Positions 34,832 to 46,600 of a stretch of 64,000 bases of DNA are shown here, one piece after another (the first letter of the stretch is position 1; every line of letters starts with the position of its first letter). The notes below the pieces were generated by a model, which was not told the origin of the DNA, did no database searches, and saw only the letters and a program-made list of their open reading frames with translations. The position numbers were made by a program, and so were the translations under genes. The stretch is from Isoetes taiwanensis (taxonomy: Eukaryota; Streptophyta; Lycopodiopsida; Isoetales; Isoetaceae), in assembly GCA_021234155.1 (NCBI GenBank), contig JAJEKV010000183.1, forward strand, positions 1-64,000, read 5' to 3'.

Positions 34832-35485
34832 TCTCTATGGGATGACTATGTAGAAAGAAGAGTCAGCGCGGGATGGAAAGCCCTGTATGCAATGCAGAAT
34901 AGTTGTTACAGAATAGATCTCTGCGATTGGGCACGCAAAGCACACCTGTTCCGAGCACTCGTTGAACCAGTATTGCTGTATGGGGTGGAGGTCTGGGGGC
35001 CAGCGATTAGCAAGGGCACTTGGGATAAGCTAGAGAGGGTACAGAAGGCTTTCCTGACATACAGCCTAGGCGTCAAGGACACGGTGCCTTATCCGATTTT
35101 GCTGTATGAGACTGGCTTTTGGCCCCTGCAGCATTCTGCTATGCGCAGGCACCTTGCGTATTTCCATAAGGTTGACAGAATGGATGCACAACGTCTCCCT
35201 TCCCGGGCTCCGTTATTGGCACAAGGGCCGCAACGTCTAAAGAGAGTGTGGCAGGAGCATTGTAGGGGGTGGTTCGCAAGATGGTCCATAGACTATCAAC
35301 AGATTATGGATATGCCGGATATCGCGGAACATGAGCTGCATTTGAATGAGCACTTTGCTGCCTCTCTATGGGATGCGCCCACTCTTACAAAGCCCAAAAC
35401 AGAGCACTACCACATGCAGGTTAATCCGTCGCTTGAACATGGCCCCCATCAGTATTTGAAAAAATTAATGCAAGAGTTCTTTTAA
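34832..35485 (+). pseudogene. Non-LTR (LINE) reverse transcriptase C-terminal region
   Basis: The frame reads SWDS-like SLWDDYVERRVSAGWKALYA, then HLFRALVEPVLLYGVEVWGP, KLERVQKAFLTYSLGVKDTV and PYPILLYETGFWPLQ. These match the segment after the RT core in plant L1-type ORF2 proteins: the LVEPVLLYG.EVWG block, then the KIQK-like and PYPILL.E.G blocks. The RT catalytic YADD part and endonuclease are not present. The frame is open and ends at 35485 without a poly(A) tail. The piece is truncated on both sides and is abutted exactly by the Helitron fragment on the opposite strand. Confidence 0.82.
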
Positions 35486-36990
35486 TCAATGTAACCTTCC
35501 ATGAAAGCAGCGTACAACAATTATAGGATTATCAGATGCATTTTGGCCAGGCTTAAGGGCGGCCCTTATTTCTAGCCAATCCGTATTCGTCGTCATCGTA
35601 ACAAACAAAGGTGGACGACCCTTTGCCCTAGAAAGTGCTAACGCATCAGCTACTTGTACGGAACACCATGTTTGGCAGCCCAAGAATGATGAAGGCAAGA
35701 TAATATCATTATGGCTGTCATTGTCTTGCTCAGAATAATCTTCATCATATTGAGCCCTTCTATTTTGGAAGGCATGTCCTAAAATAGTTTAGGCGTGCAT
35801 CATCAACTCTTAAATACAGGTCAACCAAGTACTCCCCATACAAACGACCAAGCCGAATGAATCTATCCTTGTGCAACAACCTTGCCCTATACCATTGTAG
35901 CTGTGTAAGATCATGTTGATTTCGGGGACCCCATCTCAGCGTACCATGTGGAAATAGCAGTGGATATTGCAAAGGTTCATACATGGGATCGAGAGTATTT
36001 ATGAAGGCCGGTTCACCCTCATCTCGAGCCCAAAACCCTGCAACCCTGGATGCAATGTTGTTGTCATTAAGATCTGCAATTGCTGCCATTTCATCATTCT
36101 CGATTACTCCTTTGATTGTAATGTATGCCGAAGGCATATATACTCTCCCCATCGTTCGAAGATGGGTAATGAATGGATTCACTTGATCAAGGATTGACTC
36201 AATGGTTGCAACCCACTGGAAAATGGCAACCTCTGGAGTCTCGCTTGCGCATAACGTTGCAAGTCATCATATATGTACCAATGTATGGGATTTCCTATCT
36301 CCCTCATTGGAAGCATGCGATGATACATACGGCCCATGATCATCACGGACGAAGAAAAGTCCAAGTTGACAAACTCTCCATCGACTCCAAGAATACTAAA
36401 ATAAAAGAGTTTATTTATCCTTCTACACACGTTATTGAAGTTAGGCGCATTGTATAGGCTAGCCAATGCAGTCGGCAGAGGAGGTAATTGTGGTAGTAAC
36501 CATCTACTCTTATTACAACAGAACCCATTGTGCTCGATGTTTAGCAATGGGATTTGGCAGTACGTGCATTGCTTGTTCCATGTGCACATCGTAAATGTTC
36601 GGTTGATTGTTGTTCTCATGTGCAGTGCACGAGCCTGCCAGTGTGCATGCATACTTGACATTGAGTCGTCATCTGGGATGCCTGCTTGCATGTCGGCATA
36701 GCTGGATGATGTACCTGCAGCACTGACATTTGCGTGGCTTTCTCTGGTTGTTAGACGTATATGATCTCTATGAGGATAAGTTTGCATAAGGTTCCCTCTA
36801 TATATGGCACACTTTCTCCCAATATTCCTCGCCGAGTCTTGCATACCACCCCGCTCTGTACGCAGGGTGCTCGCCTGCAGCTGCTGGTGGCCCGTCAAGT
36901 AACTCACTCCCACTAGTCGACAACATAGTTGGACTTCCATCGATTCCAATTTCATCCAATCCAACTCCATCTAACCCAACTCCAGATGTA
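35486..36990 (-). pseudogene. Helitron RepHel fragment (Helitron_like_N domain)
   Basis: Helitrons are rolling-circle DNA transposons. On the minus strand the frames at 36970-36179, 36182-35760 and 35698-35486 follow one another. They carry a cysteine-rich entry (CTWNKQCTYC...GFCCNK) and LPPLPTALASLYN, then NPFITHLRTMGRVYMPSAYI, PMYEPLQYPLLFPHG, LTQLQWYRARLL, GRLYGEYLVDLYLRVDDARL and last LPSSFLGCQTW with GRPPLFVTMTTNTDWLEI. These are successive Helitron_like_N signatures. The Rep HUH nuclease and helicase parts that should follow are missing, because the copy stops at 35486. Small frame changes separate the three pieces. Confidence 0.88.
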
Positions 36991-39471
36991 TTCATCATCA
37001 CCGAAGCTGTCTTGATCGTTGCCTCGCTCTCTCATGCTCCAGCTCTCGAGCACCCTGACTTAGGTTTGCATATCACTCTTTTGCTCTTCGTCGGTGCGTC
37101 TCGCTATAATCTACGTCTGGCATAACACGATGGGTCGCTCCTATCCGTTGAGATAGGTGTTGTCTAGCATGTTCTTTTACCCCGACCCTCTCGTATCTAG
37201 ACTACTTTCGGGTGGGTTCGACATGTTATCATCCATATATATTTGATACGAACTTGAACACACAAGCTCAGATGAATAAGTCAGCATAGAAGAATACCTC
37301 ACATGTTATACTCTTATCCAGAAGCGTAATCTAGCATATGATTTGAAGCGGCCTTGAGCATAGGTATCTGTGTTTGGAATTGGAGAAATTGCAACATTAG
37401 CACAATTTATTCATAAAACCACATCGATGGCATGTTTTATTTTAAGACATAATTAGCACAATTCATTATTCGTTCACAAATCCACATCAACGATATGCAT
37501 TTACTCTTAAGCCATGAAAGTTATGGCATAGATCATAGTTCATTCCACGCACGTATTTTGTGATAAGTTCATTGTAACGAGGTTGTAGAGGCAACATGTC
37601 TCTCACCCAAACATATGCAGCTTATAAGATGACCATAGGGAAAACATAATTATCTAACTACAAAATAGACATTTGTATATAGACGTTCAGAGTGATAAAG
37701 CATCCACAACTTGCCTCCTATATCGCAAACATATGTGTCATAATGTGTCCATAGTTTGCATAGTTATATAACTACAAAAGCAGGCATCAATATGTAGAAG
37801 TTGAGAGTGACGAGCCATCTACAATTCTCCTCATAGAACTGCCTCCATGATAGCATCTTTAGCCTTGACAACTTGTAGTAGTCGACGAAGTTGGATTAAT
37901 TGAGCAGCGAGCCTTTTAATACTGATTGAAAGGATGGTATGATCCTTAGACATTTTTTCCAATTCGTCAGAGAGTCTATCCAATTGCTCGTTGTCATCGC
38001 CACAGGAGCACGCATTGTGTATGATGCTATATGCAAGGCGATTTGGTTTCGCATATACTTTCAAAAGTTTCCCTTTCTGCCAACAATCAGCCTAGAGCCT
38101 TTATGGCATTTCTGCTCAGTGCTCAAATGCACACCTATATCACGAATGCCCGAGGATTCACCAACCCCATTGCCTACTTTGGCAATAGCCTCACTTGTCT
38201 CTTCAAACAATGTCGCCATCTACTATAATGCAAGAGATAAACACCATTAATTAATTTCAAGCACATACATAACCAACCCCATTATCTACTTTTGCAATAG
38301 CCAAACTTTTCTCTTCAATCAATTTCGCCATTTGCTATAATGCAAGAGGCAAACACCAAATTAAATAGTTTCAAGCACACATATCTAGCCCCATTTTTTA
38401 TCCCAACAGTGGTTATAATGGTTATAACTTAGTATTAAAGTAAACAAAGGTACATTTGATGAGCCAACCTCGATCAACGATTAACCAGGGATTTAAGTGT
38501 CACTAAATATCCCAACTTCAATTCTATCATCAACCATTTCAGCCTCCACGATGAAAATACCCACAGGGCCAAGGGAGCCACAACCCATGTACTTCTCAAG
38601 GAAGTAGGATATCATGCCTGATGGGTAGTTTGCCTCCATTAATTCTAGTTTATTGAGGAGAGACCTAGGGAGAAAACGCTCGACAGCTAACATGTCAAAA
38701 AGAATCTCTTCAACGTGGTGCAATTCATTCCCATGCCCTTTAATCGTAATATATAGGAATCGGTTCACATTAGAAGTCACCATGACAATGGACTTGGCAA
38801 TGGCATGCCCATCTGAAACGAGGGGATATCATCAACCCACAAAGTATTATCTATAAAACAAATCGAGGAAACAAAGCTCATCGTAGACCAACAATTGGCC
38901 ATCATAAAAATCCATTCTAAGAAACTTCCATTCAATAAAATAGATGGATGGACAATGCAATAGCATGAACAGATATATGGTGAAAGAGAAACCTAGTAGT
39001 GCACTGAATGGATTATGAATAAGAGTAGAAGGATAAGGGTGCAATGGATACTTTAAGACTTAGGGAAGGGCTAAGAAAAAGTTGAGTGCCCACAAGAGTC
39101 GTCTGAACTGTGCTTGGAGCATACAAAGGCCTCCCTATTTATATGCATGTATATTGGGCATGTTTTGGAATTTTCAATCCATGTGACAATATAACCTGAA
39201 TCGATTCCAAATCATATGCAAGATTTGAAATCTAAATCCTAGATATGAGATGGGGCAATATAGAAGGATCTACATTTGAGAAAACGAACGATGAATGACG
39301 CTAAATATTAATGCTCCAGCTGGTGCTAGTTGCATACGCCACTATGGATGAACCATAGCCACAGGTAGGGGATGAGGCAGAAGACTGTGATTCTGTAGTC
39401 ATGGCCATTGAAAAATTCAGATCATTCTTATTTTTCTGGTAAGACACCATTTTTAAATCTAGAGTATTGGT
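36991..39471. other. AT-rich stretch with unidentified minus-strand frames
   Basis: The minus strand is open at 38064-37831, with a coiled-coil-like stretch LDRLSDELEKMSKDHTILSI, and at 38783-38493, with a segment NRFLYITIKGHGNELHHVEE. Both are coding-like but match nothing I know. They lie upstream of the Helitron N-domain in the same orientation and could be element cargo. Two diverged copies of an ~80 base segment (CATACATA and TACTTT(T/G)GCAATAGCC) occur near 38150-38230 and 38270-38350. Confidence 0.35.
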
Positions 39472-39660
39472 CTTGTAGCTCAATTCAATGGGCTTGTATA
39501 TGCTGTATACATATCACTACAATTTTTTAGACAAATGGTTGCAGATCAGATATCTCCTGACATATTCACTTGTTCTATGTTGATTGATGGTTTTATCAAG
39601 GAGGGCAGTGAGTAGGCTTATGAGTTGCTTCAAGAAATGAAAGTGCATAAACACCATCCT
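39472..39660 (+). pseudogene. PPR protein fragment, 5' part (split by retroelement)
   Basis: The plus frame reads NGLVYAVYISLQFFRQMVAD, then QISPDIFTCSMLIDGFIKEG, then AYELLQEMKVHKHHP. This matches plant PPR motifs (the SPDVFTYS.LI.GFCK.G pattern). A TAG stop sits between SE and AYELL. The frame reaches ATCCT at 39656-39660 and continues at 52832 beyond the retroelement as EIVTCRNFIEAL. PPR proteins bind RNA in organelles. The upstream part of the gene is not recognisable in this window, and the internal stop suggests decay or a read error. Confidence 0.8.
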
Positions 39661-41284
39661 TGTGACATTCCCTGAATATATACGACCCCCGGCCGTATAC
39701 ATACGGGGACTTTCCCCTCCCATGGCGACCATCTCGCCATGAGCAGGGCCCTCCGTCTGACCCGGGCCATCTACGTAGAGATGCTCGAGTGAAGGGCACG
39801 GAGGTGTCATTCGGCCCACGCCTTCGATGGGCTCCTACGTCGCGGAAGCATGAATACAAGGGTTAGCACACAGCATAAATCATATATATAAATATCCACC
39901 ACGAAGGGTGGTGCGTCCATCCAAATACCAACGGCAAAGAATGTGCATCTAAACTAAGAAAACACCCCAAACCTCAGGTTCTACCCCGGCTCAGACTCCA
40001 GTGAGGATCGACTAACGACTGGGCCTTAAGAGATCAGCAGACCGAGTCTTGGCATGGCGTTGGCTGGCATAGAACATCGGCTAGGGTTGTCCACTCCATC
40101 CGCCCCTCCTGTGCACACTTTGCAGATGGGTCGATTCACGCTATGGCTTCGCTATAGCCTTCCGGATATGCAGACTCAAGGTATCACCCTTTTTGAGTCT
40201 ACTCCAGGGTTCATGACGCCCCGGTCCGATGAGGCAGGTCAGGGAAGCGTCCCCTTCCAGGATCACAGTGGTTCCATGGGTGAGCTAGAGAATACGTGCC
40301 GCATCAGCGACCCCCGCATCCGTACCCAACTTACTCACCCTAAGTCTACTCAAAGTGCAAGATGCTCCATACGGATCACATCTCTACACCCAGGGAGTGT
40401 CAGACCCATACCCGGCCCTCTACGTGACCGGCTATCAGGCCTAGCCCACTGTAGGAGTCTCAGGAGCCTTTTATGTTCGTGCAAGATCCCACCCCCACTT
40501 CACCACTGTGTCCCTTTTCTAGTGCTAAGCCAGACCATAGCGTCTACGACCCGGTGGTCTCTTGCACACAGGCCGCATCTAATGGGAATATTACAGGGCT
40601 CTATCTAGGAGCATATTATCATACATGAGCTCAGAGGTCTCTACCCCCCCTTTAAGCCCCTGTTTAATGGAAGCTACCGAAATACTTCATAGATACATCA
40701 ACCAATTCCTTAACAGAGCACCATTCATAATTGAAATGTAATCCTACTTACCAAAGAAGGGTTATTCTCAACAAAAGCGATCAGCAAAGAGAGTACTGAA
40801 GTACTATCCTACAATTCACAAGCTAATCTACTACTAACCCATGTTTCGGCTGGAACCGTTATCATGGGGTGCTTCCATGGTGCTGTAGGTAGGGCGGCAG
40901 CAACAGCTAGTGGTTGTTCAGTGATTTTGGTGAGGTCAGCAACAGTGCTTGGGTGCTCAACTGCTCCTTGGGCGCTCAACTGGTTCGATTTTGGCTGATA
41001 CGGGGGTGGTGATCCACCTAATTGGATCCAAATAGTAGTCACCATGCTGGCCAATCGAGTTTGGCCAGGTGGCGCCTTCCCAAACCATAATTGGCTTAAT
41101 TATCCTTCTTAATTATTAATTTCCTTAATCATAGGTTATTATCCTTAATGGTTTAATTAACATAGCTAATTAAATCCCTTTTAGGTCAACCCCCTAGGTT
41201 ACCATACCCCATGGTGGCGTATCTGTACTGGGTGACGTGTCAATGTATTTATACATATACCGTATAAATACTTGGAACGTCACA
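39661..41284 (-). repeat. LTR (3' LTR in element orientation)
   Basis: It is 1624 bp, highly similar to the LTR at 51194-52826, with perfect TGTGAC/GTCACA ends. The main differences cluster at about 40380-40470, where short blocks are replaced or shifted. It is followed on the right by the polypurine tract. Confidence 0.95.
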
Positions 41285-41297
41285 TTCTCCCCTCCTT
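41285..41297 (-). other. Polypurine tract
   Basis: On the minus strand AAGGAGGGGAGAA lies directly before TGTGAC of the 3' LTR, the expected plus-strand primer position. Confidence 0.85.
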
Positions 41298-41863
41298 AGA
41301 ATTAATGCTGTCCTCAGCATTAGGGTTAGATAGACTTATAGGATATGACATTAAAGGAGGAAGGTAATCTCTTATTTCCGAAAGTAATATATATTAAAAC
41401 TTTAAAGTTGAAACAGTTTAGGCACCAAGGTGCATTTTCACATGATTATCATAATCAAAAAGCTCAAGGCCCTAAGTCCAATATCAAAATCCGAGTCACA
41501 AGAAACAAAACATGTAGACAAAATAAAACTGAAGAGTTCGGGCCTCTAACATGGGCAGGTCACGTACTGCTCACTGGCCTGCACATGTCAGTATATCAGT
41601 ATATATAATTAGATTGTGGTTGAAGGGACCACCCCCTTATAATGAAAGAAAACTCTATCTACCAGGAAACCTATCATGTGTAAGGTTTGCAATTCACTGC
41701 AGCATAGGGAATGGTCAAGTTCCCATTGTAGCCGAAATGAACGCGGCCTATCAACTATATGCTCTCCAAGCAAGTCGTGGTCGTGTCAACATTGACAGTA
41801 CACCACGTCCTAGAGAACACAAAGTGATCTCATCATCGGTAACTATTATTATTTACGATGCAT

Positions 41864-43753
41864 CTACCCCTCTAGAGCACTACTCTTGGCAATCAAGCTT
41901 CCAAGCTTACCGCCGGCTGCGGGGTTGATAGCATCGTTGATGGTGCGGCCTTGAGATTCCCGCATGAAGTCCGGATAATGCTTGTCAAGGTCTATCTTCA
42001 TCACCCAAGTAGCATCCTTAACTGGTAAGTGCTTCCACTTAACCAAGTATTGCAACATTTGAGTCCTTCTGGTTTGTTTATATGCTCGATCAAGAAGAGC
42101 TTCAGGCACTATCTCCAGCTGCTCCTCTGTCATTTCGAGGAGGGTAGGGGTATCCAAAACCTCCTCTGGATCAGGGGTGTGTTGTTTCAGAAGACTTACG
42201 TGAAAGACCTTGTGGATCTTCAAGCGGGGCGGCAGATCCAAGCGATATGCCTGCTCTCCAACACGCTCAATAATTTTGAATGGTCCAGCCCATCTGGGTG
42301 CCAACTTCTTGTAGTTGCCAATCTTAAGCTTGGCTTGTTTCACCTTAATCTTAAGCCAAACTGATTCGCCTACCTGAAAAACGCGTGGGGTTCTGTGCTT
42401 GTCGGCTACACTCTTCTGACGACTGCGTGCAGCTAATAAGTAGCCACGAACTTCTTCGACCAGAGCTTGCATCTCCAGGAGGAGTTTTTGAGAAACCTCG
42501 ACTTTAGAAACAGGGTTATGCCATGTGTCTAGAGTAAGACATTGATAACTATAATTTATCATAAAGGGAGACATTCTGGAAGACTCCTGTTTCATGTTGT
42601 TGTAGGCAAACTCGACCAGATAAATATAGTCAGCCCATTGTGATTGCTTACTCCATACATAACGTCTTAGCATATCCTCTATAATGCGATTGGTACGCTC
42701 TGTCTGACCATCTGTTTGAGGATGATATGCCGTACTCATAGCAAGCTTGGTCTGGATGGTGGCAAAGAAATCCTTCCAGAATGCACTTACGAATTTGGGA
42801 TCCCTGTCGGATATAATAACTCGTGGCATTCCGTGTAATCTGAAGATCTCTTTGGCAAATAGCAGAGCAGTATCGAAGGCGGTATCCGTGGTACGACATG
42901 GCACGAAATGAGCCATTTTCGACAATTTGTCGACCACTACCATTAACGCGTCATATCCATGGAGAGTACGTGGAAGACCCACTATGAAATCCATGGTTAT
43001 CACTTCCCATTTAGCGTTGGGCACATCCAGAAGTTGCAACTCGCCTGGAATCCTTAACTGCTCAGCTTTGGTTTGCTGACATACCTGACACTGCTTAATG
43101 TATCTGGCAATATCCTTTTTCATAGAAGGCCAGAAATAACTGGAGCGAATCTTAAAGTAGGTCTTCATAAAACCTGCGTGTCCAGCTATAGGGCTGTTGT
43201 GTGTGTCATGGAGGATTAGCTTATGCACTCCCGAAGTCTCAGGCACACACAGCTTATCTTTGTAATATAACAAGTGGCCCTCTTTCTTATATGCACCAAA
43301 GACTTCCCGCTCCTTATCCGTGCGAGCTTCCTTAGCCAAACTATCCCAAACCTCACAGAACTCAGGATCCGTGGCCAAGGTCTGCTCTATGTACTTCCCA
43401 AACTCACTGGTGAGTGTAGAAATTGCATTAGAATGGGTTCGGGTTACCAAGGGATGGCGTGACAACGCATCCGCAACCACATTGTGCTTGCCAGGCTTGT
43501 ACATAATCTCAAAATCATATTTCTCCAGAAATTCCATCCATCTTCTCTGACGGAGATTGAGATTTGGCTGGGTGGATAAATAACGGAGACTTTGATGGTC
43601 CGTATCCAACTGGAATCTTCTACCAAGAAGGTAGTGTCTCCATATCCGCAGGCCACGGACAACGGCTAGCAATTCCTGATCATGGGTAGGGTATCGCTGC
43701 TCTGTCTCGTTCATTTTCTTTGAATCATAGGCAATAACCCTCCCCTCCTGCAT
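41864..43753 (-). CDS. Pol: RNase H end, integrase and chromodomain
   Basis: This 629-codon frame begins within RNase H ([39 protein letters not shown]). The integrase zinc finger has His182/His185, His192 and Cys222/Cys225. The core carries the DDE triad Asp255 (TMDFIV), Asp316 (IISDRDPKF) and Glu352 (DGQTERTNR), with the standard 35-residue D-E spacing. A GPF-like segment (APRWAGPFKIIERVG) follows. The C-terminus has a chromodomain at about 546-596 (LLDRAYKQ, QYLVKWKHLP, ATWVMK, HYPDF). Known chromodomains of this class can steer integration to methylated-H3 chromatin. The core is intact in this copy. A one-base shift near 43765 separates it from the RT frame. Confidence 0.95.
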   Translation of the reverse strand: MQEGRVIAYDSKKMNETEQRYPTHDQELLAVVRGLRIWRHYLLGRRFQLDTDHQSLRYLSTQPNLNLRQRRWMEFLEKYDFEIMYKPGKHNVVADALSRHPLVTRTHSNAISTLTSEFGKYIEQTLATDPEFCEVWDSLAKEARTDKEREVFGAYKKEGHLLYYKDKLCVPETSGVHKLILHDTHNSPIAGHAGFMKTYFKIRSSYFWPSMKKDIARYIKQCQVCQQTKAEQLRIPGELQLLDVPNAKWEVITMDFIVGLPRTLHGYDALMVVVDKLSKMAHFVPCRTTDTAFDTALLFAKEIFRLHGMPRVIISDRDPKFVSAFWKDFFATIQTKLAMSTAYHPQTDGQTERTNRIIEDMLRRYVWSKQSQWADYIYLVEFAYNNMKQESSRMSPFMINYSYQCLTLDTWHNPVSKVEVSQKLLLEMQALVEEVRGYLLAARSRQKSVADKHRTPRVFQVGESVWLKIKVKQAKLKIGNYKKLAPRWAGPFKIIERVGEQAYRLDLPPRLKIHKVFHVSLLKQHTPDPEEVLDTPTLLEMTEEQLEIVPEALLDRAYKQTRRTQMLQYLVKWKHLPVKDATWVMKIDLDKHYPDFMRESQGRTINDAINPAAGGKLGSLIAKSSALEG

Positions 43754-44604
43754 TAGGACTCCCCGGTGGCAATCTTACTGGCATTCGTTGCCACTAGTTT
43801 ATCCTTTTCCGGATCGGGCAATGTGAGAACTGGTGCTGACGTTAAGGCATCTTTAAGCTGCTGGAAACTCCCCTGAACTTTTGCCTTCCAATGTTCCATC
43901 CAATCCTTCACTTTCTCATGCTTTGTAAGGTTTGTAAGAGGTGCTGCAATCTTTGCAAAATCCTTTACAAATTTCCGATAATATCCTGCTAATCCCAAGA
44001 AACTTCGAACCTCGGAAACATTTCCTGGAATAGGCCATTCCCCTACGGCCTCTATTTTTGCTGGATCTGTAGCAATTCCCTCTGCCGAAATGACATGGCC
44101 CAAATAATCGAACTTCGGAGTGGCAAACTTGCATTTAGAGAACTTGGCAAAGAGCTGATGGCGTCTGAGCTTTTCTAGGGCCAATCGAAGATGTTTCTCA
44201 TGCTCCTGCAGGGTCTTACTATAGATGAAAATGTCGTCAAAGAAAATAACAACAAAGTCATCCAAGTATTGTCGGAAGACATCATTCATTAACCGCATAA
44301 ACGTTGCGGGGGCATTAGTTAATCCAAAAGGCATAACGGTAAACTCATAATGCCCATATCTAGTGCGAAAGGCAAATTTATGAATGTCCTCCTCCTTAAT
44401 CCTTATTTGATGATATCCGGAGCGTAAATCGATCTTTGAGAAAAACTTGGCTCCTTGCAATTGGTCCATTAGATCATCTGCTCTTGGCAAAGCATAGCGA
44501 TTCTTGATGGTATGCTTGTTGAGTTGCCGATAATCAATACACATCCTCAAGGAGCCATCCATTTTCTTAACAAAAGAATAGGGGCCAAAAAAGGCTAAAA
44601 ACAC
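43753..44604 (-). CDS. Pol: reverse transcriptase and start of RNase H
   Basis: The 283-codon frame carries the usual gypsy RT blocks: [44 protein letters not shown], the catalytic box [11 protein letters not shown] (121-131), LGHVIS, and the connection segment [18 protein letters not shown]. The box has Phe in place of the usual Tyr (YxDD to FFDD). The RNase H start has TNAS where the family has a catalytic DAS. These two changes plus the frameshifts at both ends suggest a dead copy or sequence errors. It should be continuous with the protease frame upstream; the join near 44605-44627 is broken. Confidence 0.93.
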   Translation of the reverse strand: MFLAFFGPYSFVKKMDGSLRMCIDYRQLNKHTIKNRYALPRADDLMDQLQGAKFFSKIDLRSGYHQIRIKEEDIHKFAFRTRYGHYEFTVMPFGLTNAPATFMRLMNDVFRQYLDDFVVIFFDDIFIYSKTLQEHEKHLRLALEKLRRHQLFAKFSKCKFATPKFDYLGHVISAEGIATDPAKIEAVGEWPIPGNVSEVRSFLGLAGYYRKFVKDFAKIAAPLTNLTKHEKVKDWMEHWKAKVQGSFQQLKDALTSAPVLTLPDPEKDKLVATNASKIATGES

Positions 44605-44626
44605 TAGGACCTAATGAAACCTAGGT

Positions 44627-45652
44627 TTAGTAACTCCTCGGTTGCTTCTTAAGCTCGCCAACTCGAGGACTCATACAGTCATGGGGGCCTTCTTTGGTAG
44701 GCTTAGTACCTGGCTCTAAAGCTATCTCATATTCTACCCCTCTAAAAGGAGGAAGCTTCTGGATCTCATCCGGAAAAAGATCACCAAATTCTCGGAGAAG
44801 ATTAGCAATCCCCTCTGGCAGGGTGTCGATTACTTGCTTCTGCTTAGCATCTGACTCAATGGAGGCAAGTCTAATGACGCAAAGGAGCTTTTCCTTGCGT
44901 ATAGCTTTATCTAACTGCCTGATGGACATAGACTGCATAATAGGGTTGAATGGTTCACCTTTTATAGTTACGTGGGCTCCATTAGCTGCGTTGAAGGTAA
45001 TTTCCCGTTTCCCGCAGTCTATGTTGGCCTTTGCAGATGCCAAGAATTCCATACCGACAATAAGGTCGTATTTGCCAATATCCATCAACTCGCACCCAAA
45101 GCAACCGGTGCACTGCGCAGTACGATCTTGAGATTGATCACGATGGCCATGAGTATGTCTGACTTTACCACTGGCTAGAGTGACAGGCCTCGATCGGGAC
45201 CTCAATGTTTCAAGCTGTAAGACTTGGGCCATTCTAGGAGAAGCAAAATTATGTGTACTTCCCATATCCATAAGAATTATAAAAGGCTTACTATCTACTT
45301 GACCTATGGTGGAAATGACAACAGTGACTTTCGGCATTGCCCGGTTTCTATAGCCGCAAGGATATGAGATGCACCGTGAATGTACTTTCGGGAGCCTCCT
45401 CCTCGGCAAGGTTGTGTTGACTCGAGATCGCCCCCAATCGAGGTCGGCAATGGCCAGCTGGGCAGTCTGCGTGACATAAGGACAATTGTGCATGAAGTGT
45501 CCGGGCCGCATACACCTGTAGCATGCCTTATCTCGACGGAGCTGTTCTCGGGCCTCTTTAGGAATAGACCGTAAGAGGTTAGAACTTCCTTTCTGGACAT
45601 TGTTACGTTTTATCGGGCCGCTTTGAAGGTGACTTTCTTTTCCGGGCGCCAT
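44627..45652 (-). CDS. Gag zinc knuckle and aspartic protease
   Basis: Residues 44-57 form a CCHC knuckle (CYRCMRPGHFMHNC), the nucleic-acid-binding end of gag. An aspartic protease follows with ILMDMGSTHNFAS (129-131 read D-M-G where D-S-G or D-T-G is standard) and a later YDLIVGMEFLAS flap/second-half motif. Near residue 285 the linker to RT starts (REFGDLFPDEIQKLPPFRGV). The frame ends just before RT by a frameshift. A DMG active site would be unusual and may be decay. Confidence 0.9.
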   Translation of the reverse strand: MAPGKESHLQSGPIKRNNVQKGSSNLLRSIPKEAREQLRRDKACYRCMRPGHFMHNCPYVTQTAQLAIADLDWGRSRVNTTLPRRRLPKVHSRCISYPCGYRNRAMPKVTVVISTIGQVDSKPFIILMDMGSTHNFASPRMAQVLQLETLRSRSRPVTLASGKVRHTHGHRDQSQDRTAQCTGCFGCELMDIGKYDLIVGMEFLASAKANIDCGKREITFNAANGAHVTIKGEPFNPIMQSMSIRQLDKAIRKEKLLCVIRLASIESDAKQKQVIDTLPEGIANLLREFGDLFPDEIQKLPPFRGVEYEIALEPGTKPTKEGPHDCMSPRVGELKKQPRSY

Positions 45653-46600
45653 AAGAGTTCTCCGAGAGGGCCCCGGACTTGGCGAAGCCGGGGTTTGTAA
45701 GGTGTGGTGGGCCGTGGTAGGCAGTAAGGAGCAGGGAGCGGATAATCGGGTTCCTTGGTGTGTCCTCCTCGAGGCTCAATGCCTTAGCCTCACCTTCATG
45801 AACCGATTTTGGTCTATGGCCTTAACCATTCGTTTAATTGATGGGGCCAACCCTTCAATGTAGCCTTCCATCGCCCTCTTTTTCATTCATACCGGTACAT
45901 ACGACCTCAAAGCATAAATTCATCGGTGTAGGCACGACCGACATACCCTTCTGCTCTAACCCGTAGAAGGTCTGAATTTGTTGGCATTTTGCGCATCGAG
46001 GCACATAATGCGACTTAAAAAGCTTTTGCAAACTTTTTGAACTTGCACCGCTTCTATCCGGATGCTTGGCTCTAGCATAGCCCTTCCACCAAATACAGGC
46101 TCCCCGAAGGTTTGTGGTAGCAACCTTTCTCAGATCCTTTTTCGTCATGCCATAGGACTTCCCAAACTCCTTCATTTAGGTCCAACCAGGACTCGTGATT
46201 CAGGTCGCTCTAGATTTCCCATCAAACCGGGCGGTTTCCTATTCTTTCATATACTAGTTATGGTTGTATCAACCGTCTTGTGGTATTCCTTATCCCGGGG
46301 CTTTGCATGGTCACCCGGTGCATCTAATTTTAAGATAGGAAGTGGCTGATTGTGAGGAGGTGGTGCTATTCCTAGAGGAACTGCGACGACGTTTAGAACG
46401 GGACCTTCTTTGTGTAATGTGGTCGGTTTGGTTTCAGTGGAGATGGTCGCCGCATGGTGCAGCGAACTTGGCGATTCTTGAGGCGAAGGTAACTCCGGTC
46501 CGATTTTTCGGTGTATCTTTGTGGTGGGTTGGAATGCAACACATAAGCCTGTAACTCGCCTAATTGTCTTTTCATTAACATCAGTTCCTGTTCAGGTGTT
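45640..46600 (-). pseudogene. Gag (Retrotrans_gag domain), frameshifted
   Basis: Minus-strand pieces give an entry ASRLTPEQELMLMKRQLGEL, then the capsid-like core with DLRKVATTNLRGACIWWKGY, LQKLFKSHYVP and FYGLEQKGMSVV, and last the approach to the zinc knuckle at 45652. The WW and FY.L.QG.MSV positions match the gag family. At least four frame changes are needed to read through. The start codon is not certain. Confidence 0.75.
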
